Shown here: one piece after another, positions 7,122 to 10,322 of the stretch | Layout of the letters: each line of letters starts with the position of its first letter | Position numbering within the stretch: the stretch's first letter is position 1 | DNA from: JAENVT01 sp040005915 | Lineage (GTDB): Bacteria; Actinomycetota; Acidimicrobiia; Acidimicrobiales; Ilumatobacteraceae | Assembly (NCBI GenBank): GCA_040005915.1 | Contig: JBDTYA010000303.1 | Span: 1 to 10,322, forward strand | Direction of reading: 5' to 3' | Length of the DNA: 10,322 nucleotides | Translations under genes and position numbers: made by a program | The notes under the pieces: generated by a model | The model's database searches: none | Told to the model about the DNA's origin: nothing | What the model saw: only the letters and a program-made list of their open reading frames with translations

Positions 7122-7275
7122 GAGTGGAAAAGGAAGATCCCGGGGGAAGTCGCTCCCGAGAACATATCTGCCCGGCACCGTTCCGCACCTTCGTCGCTGA
7201 CAAGGCGTTGTGCGACGTGCGAGCGACAAACTTCCGGTGGATAGGAGGGTTTGTGAGGCTATTCACGCCGCGTAG

Positions 7276-7281
7276 TAGCGT
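7276..7281 (+). promoter_or_regulatory. putative nuo operon promoter, -10 TAGCGT
   Basis: TAGCGT fits TANNNT and lies 8 bases before the nuoA ATG at 7290. TTGTGA (7251-7256) is a possible -35 with a 19-base spacer. NuoA has no ribosome site directly upstream, so a leaderless or nearly leaderless transcript is likely. The 178-base region between the divergent AbiEi-like gene and nuoA holds nothing else that I can call. Confidence 0.35.
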
Positions 7282-7289
7282 CGACCGCG

Positions 7290-7655
7290 ATGTCGGACTT
7301 CTTGCGCGACTACCTCACGGTGGTCTGGTTCGGGGCAATTGCCCTGCTGCTCGCCGGGTTGCTGTTGGGCATCTCAGCACTGGTCCGGCCCAACAAGCCG
7401 TCGGTGGAGAAGCTCACGTCGTACGAGAGTGGTGTGGATCCTGTGGGCGACGGGTGGTCGCAGAGTCAGGTCCGTTACTACATCTTCGCCCTGCTCTTCG
7501 TGGTGTTCGACGTCGAAGCGGTGTTCATCTTCCCGTGGGCCACGCAGCTCGAGCGGTACGCCGGCTTCGGCCTTGCCGAGATGGGCGTCTTCGTGTTAGT
7601 CCTGCTGCTCGGCCTCGTATACGCGTGGCGCAAGGGCGTGCTTCGTTGGGTGTGA
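7290..7655 (+). CDS. nuoA: NADH-quinone oxidoreductase subunit A (complex I membrane subunit)
   Basis: A 121-residue inner-membrane subunit of complex I, with three membrane helices (about 10-32, 62-84 and 93-112). The diagnostic loop YESGVDP (45-51) and the block RYYIFALLFVVFDVEAVFIF (62-81), with acidic Asp74 and Glu76 inside the helix, are canonical. NuoA with NuoH and NuoJ frames the quinone tunnel, and its loop binds near NuoB and NuoD. It is the first gene of the operon, four bases before nuoB. The ATG at 7290 gives the normal length; an upstream AGGAGGGT does not lead to an in-frame start. Confidence 0.96.
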   Translation: MSDFLRDYLTVVWFGAIALLLAGLLLGISALVRPNKPSVEKLTSYESGVDPVGDGWSQSQVRYYIFALLFVVFDVEAVFIFPWATQLERYAGFGLAEMGVFVLVLLLGLVYAWRKGVLRWV

Positions 7656-7659
7656 CCGC

Positions 7660-8214
7660 ATGGGATTCGTAGACAAGGGGCGCATGCCCAAACCGTTGAC
7701 GTCACTGTTCAACCTCGGCCGTTCGTACAGCCTGTGGGTCTACCAGTGGGGCCTGGCGTGCTGCGCGATCGAGATGGGCGCAGCATTCGGTTCGCCGCGC
7801 TACGACGTCATGCGGCTCGGCGTCATCCCCCTGCCCGCAAGTCCTCGCCAGGCGGATCTCGTGGTCGTCTCGGGCACGGTCACCGACAAGATGGCCCCTG
7901 CCGTCAAGCGCCTGTACGAGCAGATGCCGGAACCGAAGTACGTGATCTCGATGGGCTCGTGCGCGAACTGCGGCGGCCCGTACTGGGACAGCTACTCGGT
8001 GACGAAAGGTGTCGATCAGATCATCCCGGTCGATGTCTACGTGCCGGGTTGTCCACCACGACCGGAGGCCCTGCTCGAGGGCATCGTCCTGCTGCAGCAG
8101 CGCATCAAGAACGAGGACATGGGTGCCCGTTGGCGCGGCGAGGGAACCAAGCCGATGGTCAAGGACGTGTCGATGCGCGAACCGATCGTCGTCGGCGGTG
8201 GTCGCATTGAGTGA
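7660..8214 (+). CDS. nuoB: NADH-quinone oxidoreductase subunit B (N2 4Fe-4S subunit)
   Basis: A 184-residue peripheral-arm subunit that carries cluster N2, the last iron-sulfur cluster before quinone. The ligands are visible: the tandem Cys34-Cys35 in GLACCAIEM, Cys101 in GSCANCGG and Cys131 in VPGCPPRPE. ASPRQADLVVVSGTVTDKMAP (60-80) is the family's central block. Two oddities: Pro59 stands where the family normally has Arg (the 'R-x-SPRQ' pattern), and an extra Cys104 makes CxxC at the third ligand, where Ser or Gly is usual. The N-terminus is short. ATG 7660 lies four bases after the nuoA stop; Met9 (7684), preceded by AAGGGG, is an alternative start. The 3' end overlaps nuoC by eight bases. 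Confidence 0.96.
   Translation: MGFVDKGRMPKPLTSLFNLGRSYSLWVYQWGLACCAIEMGAAFGSPRYDVMRLGVIPLPASPRQADLVVVSGTVTDKMAPAVKRLYEQMPEPKYVISMGSCANCGGPYWDSYSVTKGVDQIIPVDVYVPGCPPRPEALLEGIVLLQQRIKNEDMGARWRGEGTKPMVKDVSMREPIVVGGGRIE
8197..8201 (+). promoter_or_regulatory. ribosome binding site GGTGG for the TTG start of nuoC
   Basis: GGTGG inside the end of nuoB lies five bases before the in-frame TTG at 8207. The other upstream option, GTG at 8198, has no such site. This and the overlap with the nuoB stop favour the TTG. Confidence 0.5.
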
Positions 8215-8881
8215 CGCCGGACCCATCGAGACCGAGACGTTGGCGCTGCCGGGTGACGGGCTGCGCGAGGGCATCGTCCAGCGATTGCGCGACGTGTTGG
8301 GCGAGGGTGTCGTCGACAGCCTCGTGAAGCCCGGCGACGACGTCTGGGTGCGCGTCAGCATCGGCGCATGGCGTGCCGCAGGAATGGCACTTCGCGATGT
8401 CATCGGCTGCGAATACTTCTGCTTTCTTTCGGCGATCGACTGGATGCCGAGCCCGTTCGGCCGTGGCGAGGACGACCCCACGGAGCCGCCGGTCGAGCGC
8501 GACAACACCGTACGTCAGGGTTACGCGGGTGGCGAGACGCGCATGCAGGTGTTCGCCCGTGTGACCAACATCAGAGAACACTTCGGTGTCACCATCAAGG
8601 CCGACATCCCCGACGACGATCCCGTCGTCGACAGTTGGATCACCGTGTACGCCGGTGCCAACTGGCACGAGCGCGAGGCGCACGAGATGTTCGGCATCGG
8701 CTTCGCCGGCCACAACGATCTGCGCAACATGTACCTGCCGATGGAGTTCGAGGGACATCCGTTGCGCAAGGACTTCCCGTTGCTCGCCCGGATGGTCAAG
8801 CCGTGGCCCGGAATCGTCGACGTCGAGCCGTTGCCCGGCGATGACGAAGCCGAAGCAGACCCGACTGAGGGCGAAGCATGA
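8207..8881 (+). CDS. nuoC: NADH-quinone oxidoreductase subunit C
   Basis: A 224-residue subunit of the complex I peripheral arm (30-kDa type), which packs beside NuoD and holds the quinone module together. The family signature is clear: NWHEREAHEMFGI (152-164), GHNDLRNMYLP (168-178) and GHPLRKDFP (183-191). A hydrophilic acidic insert occupies about 80-105, and the tail is acidic. It is a separate gene and not fused to nuoD as in E. coli. The TTG start at 8207 overlaps the nuoB stop by eight bases and is preceded by GGTGG; a start as far up as 8009 is open but would lie inside nuoB. The stop overlaps an ATG in the arrangement ATGA. Confidence 0.93.
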   Translation: MSDAGPIETETLALPGDGLREGIVQRLRDVLGEGVVDSLVKPGDDVWVRVSIGAWRAAGMALRDVIGCEYFCFLSAIDWMPSPFGRGEDDPTEPPVERDNTVRQGYAGGETRMQVFARVTNIREHFGVTIKADIPDDDPVVDSWITVYAGANWHEREAHEMFGIGFAGHNDLRNMYLPMEFEGHPLRKDFPLLARMVKPWPGIVDVEPLPGDDEAEADPTEGEA

Positions 8882-8910
8882 GCCCGACCATCGACATGGG
8901 GGCGACATGA
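8878..8910 (+). other. ten-codon ORF bridging nuoC and nuoD
   Basis: ATG at 8878 overlaps the nuoC stop as ATGA, and the frame ends at TGA 8908-8910, which overlaps the nuoD ATG (8907) as a second ATGA. It encodes MSPTIDMGAT. It could relay ribosomes from nuoC to nuoD, or may be a chance ORF; nuoD also has its own GGGGG site at 8898-8902, four bases before its ATG. Confidence 0.3.
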
Positions 8911-10079
8911 CCGATCTCGCCGACCGCCAGAAGCTCAGTTACATCGCCGCCCAGGCGGCCGATGCACGTCTCAACGTCGAGCTCGAGACCGAGGGCATGA
9001 CCCTCAACATCGGCCCGCAGCACCCGGCAACACACGGCACGTTGCGCATCATCGTGCGACTCGATGGCGAGCAGGTGATCTGGGCCGAGCCGAGCGCCGG
9101 GTACATGCACCGCGGCTACGAGAAGCTCACCGAAGTTCGTACGTTCCCCCAGGTGACCACGCTGATCAACCGCATCGACTGGCTCGGCAGCTTTGCCAAC
9201 GAAGTGCCGTTCATCCTCGCCGCCGAGAAGTTGATGCAGATCGAGGCGCCGCCTCGCGCCCAGTGGATCCGCACCATCCTGTTCGAGCTCAGCCGCATCG
9301 CCAACGTCGGTCTCTTCCTCGGCGACCTCGGCGTGCAGCTCGGCGCGATCACCCCGGTCTTCATGGCGTTCCGCGATCGCGAGTACGTGCTCAACCTCAT
9401 CGAGGCGGCAACGGGTGGCCGCTTCCACCCCAACTTCGACCGCATCGGCGGCTTGAAGGACGACCTGCCGGCCGGCTGGATCACCGAGACCAAGCAGGTG
9501 ATGAAGAAGCTGCGCAACTTCTGCGACGAGATGGACGACCTGTTGTTCGGCAACGAGATCTTCCAGAGCCGCCTGCGCGGCATCGGCGTGATCCCGGCCG
9601 ACGTCGCCAAGCAGTACGGCCTCAGCGGCGCCAACCTCCGTGCCAGCGGCGTCGACTGGGATCTTCGCCGCGATCAACAGCTGCCGATGGCCTGGGACAA
9701 GGTCGACTGGAAGGTGTGGACACACCCCGACGGCGACTGCTACGCGCGCTGCTGGGTGCGGCTGCAAGAGACGCGCGAAGCGACCAAGATCGTCGACCAA
9801 CTGCTCGATGGAATCCCGAGCGGGCCGGTCATGGCCAAGGTCCCGCGGATCATCAAGGTGCCCGAGGGCGAGGCCTGGGTCAGCACGGAGAACCCGCTCG
9901 GTGAGATGGGTTACTACGTGGTCAGCAAGGGGGACCTCGGCCCGTTCCGGGTGAAGATCCGTTCGGCCAGTTTCAACAACATCTCCATCGTCCCGTGGGT
10001 GCTCCGAGGCGTCTACGTGCCCGACGTCATCTCGATCCTGGCATCCCTCTACTTCATCCTGGGCGACATCGACAGATGA
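8907..10079 (+). CDS. nuoD: NADH-quinone oxidoreductase subunit D, divergent (quinone-site subunit)
   Basis: A 390-residue 49-kDa-type subunit related to NiFe hydrogenase large subunits; with NuoB it forms the quinone-reducing site. Conserved parts: NIGPQHPATHG (34-44) with His39 and His43, HRGYEKLTE (68-76), PPRAQWIRTILFELSR (115-130), the GRFHPNFDRIGGLKDDLP stretch (171-188) and the terminal GDIDR. Deviations: RIDW places Trp92 where Thermus Nqo4 Tyr87 and bovine Tyr108 bind the quinone head group; 'SHL' after ELSR is replaced by NVG (133-135); and the segment near 305-320 is about 20 residues shorter than Thermus Nqo4, losing its 'HFK' element. ATG 8907 has GGGGG four bases upstream. The stop overlaps the nuoH ATG. 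The subunit identity is certain; the type of complex is less so. Confidence 0.95.
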   Translation: MTDLADRQKLSYIAAQAADARLNVELETEGMTLNIGPQHPATHGTLRIIVRLDGEQVIWAEPSAGYMHRGYEKLTEVRTFPQVTTLINRIDWLGSFANEVPFILAAEKLMQIEAPPRAQWIRTILFELSRIANVGLFLGDLGVQLGAITPVFMAFRDREYVLNLIEAATGGRFHPNFDRIGGLKDDLPAGWITETKQVMKKLRNFCDEMDDLLFGNEIFQSRLRGIGVIPADVAKQYGLSGANLRASGVDWDLRRDQQLPMAWDKVDWKVWTHPDGDCYARCWVRLQETREATKIVDQLLDGIPSGPVMAKVPRIIKVPEGEAWVSTENPLGEMGYYVVSKGDLGPFRVKIRSASFNNISIVPWVLRGVYVPDVISILASLYFILGDIDR

Positions 10080-10322
10080 TCTACGCAGTCGACCTTCCGT
10101 ATTGGGCGCAGTCGTTGTTGCGCGTCCTCGGGGGCACGGTCGCCGTGCTGCTGCCGGCGGGCACCATCGTGTACCTCTTCCTGTTCAAGATGATGAGCTT
10201 CATGCAGAGTCGTCTCGGTCCGATGGAGGCCGGCCCGTACGGGTCGATGCAACTCTTCGCCGAGGTCGGCAAGTGGCTGCAGAAGGAAGACATCCAGCCG
10301 GAGAAGGCCGACAAGCGAATCT
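10076..10322 (+). CDS. nuoH: NADH-quinone oxidoreductase subunit H, N-terminal part (cut by window end)
   Basis: The first 82 residues of the membrane subunit at the quinone-tunnel entrance. ATG 10076 overlaps the nuoD stop as ATGA, so translation is coupled. A first membrane helix spans about 13-38. The loop after it, MQSRLGPMEAGPYGSMQLFAEVGKWLQKED in outline (43-72), aligns with the NuoH pattern 'Q-x-R-x-GPNRVGP-x-G-x-LQP-x-AD-x-x-K-x-x-x-KED'. It differs at normally near-invariant positions: GPNR is GPME (Met50, Glu51), LQP is MQL, and AD is AE. This makes it a divergent NuoH. The rest of the gene, and whether nuoI-N follow, lies outside the window. Confidence 0.9.
   Translation, partial: MIYAVDLPYWAQSLLRVLGGTVAVLLPAGTIVYLFLFKMMSFMQSRLGPMEAGPYGSMQLFAEVGKWLQKEDIQPEKADKRI

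Noticed and set aside
7243..7250. Strong AGGAGGGT ribosome-site match upstream of nuoA
   Set aside because: It is about 40 bases before the nuoA ATG; the nearby GTG (7253) is out of frame with nuoA and opens only a shadow frame, and the in-frame TTG is followed at once by a stop.
8796..9800. 334-codon minus-strand frame opposite nuoD
   Set aside because: Mirror of the nuoD codon bias; Ala/Leu/Val/Asp-rich without family motifs.
1..10322. CRISPR array, tRNA, rRNA or transposase in the window
   Set aside because: No regularly spaced repeats, cloverleaf-like segments, rRNA-like stretches or transposase motifs were seen on reading both strands.

Overview
The window is high-GC DNA with tightly packed genes. 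Codon use and protein relatedness point to a Gram-positive actinobacterium. My best guess is the Acidimicrobiia (Ilumatobacter-like), which is inferred from protein character and not proven. There are ten confident protein genes (two cut by the window edges), one weak small ORF, two hairpins in a convergent intergenic region, and several likely promoters and ribosome binding sites. I see no rRNA, tRNA, CRISPR array or insertion sequence.

Left part (1-6100): the end of a class I glutamine amidotransferase is followed on the same strand by an APC-superfamily permease. A 12-bp hairpin closes the convergent gap to a choline/ethanolamine-kinase-like phosphotransferase on the minus strand. That gene is divergent, with only 27 bases between starts, from an FGGY sugar/polyol kinase. 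Next comes a PLP enzyme that matches sphingosine-1-phosphate lyase along its whole length. The lyase releases phosphoethanolamine, choline/ethanolamine kinases make phosphoethanolamine or phosphocholine, and the permease subfamily includes choline/ethanolamine carriers. A small amino-alcohol or phosphoethanolamine economy is therefore a reasonable inference for this block.

Middle (6173-7111, minus strand): a two-domain protein with an AbiEi-like winged-helix N-terminus and a DUF559-type PD-(D/E)XK nuclease-like C-terminus. It has no AbiEii toxin partner beside it.

Right part (7290-10322): the start of a respiratory complex I operon, nuoA-nuoB-nuoC-nuoD-nuoH, with tiny gaps or overlaps throughout. 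nuoD runs straight into nuoH, so the NADH-oxidising module genes nuoE, nuoF and nuoG are absent from their usual place. The subunits also depart from the family pattern near the quinone/N2 site: NuoD has Trp in place of the quinone-binding Tyr, loses the usual 'SHL' and 'HFK' elements, NuoB has Pro for the usual Arg in 'R-x-SPRQ', and the NuoH loop is altered. Together these suggest a divergent complex I without its NADH module, perhaps fed by ferredoxin or F420H2. This is the most interesting biology in the window.

Several genes (FGGY kinase, lyase, nuoA) have a TANNNT -10 element 6-8 bases before the start codon and no ribosome binding site, which fits leaderless transcription.
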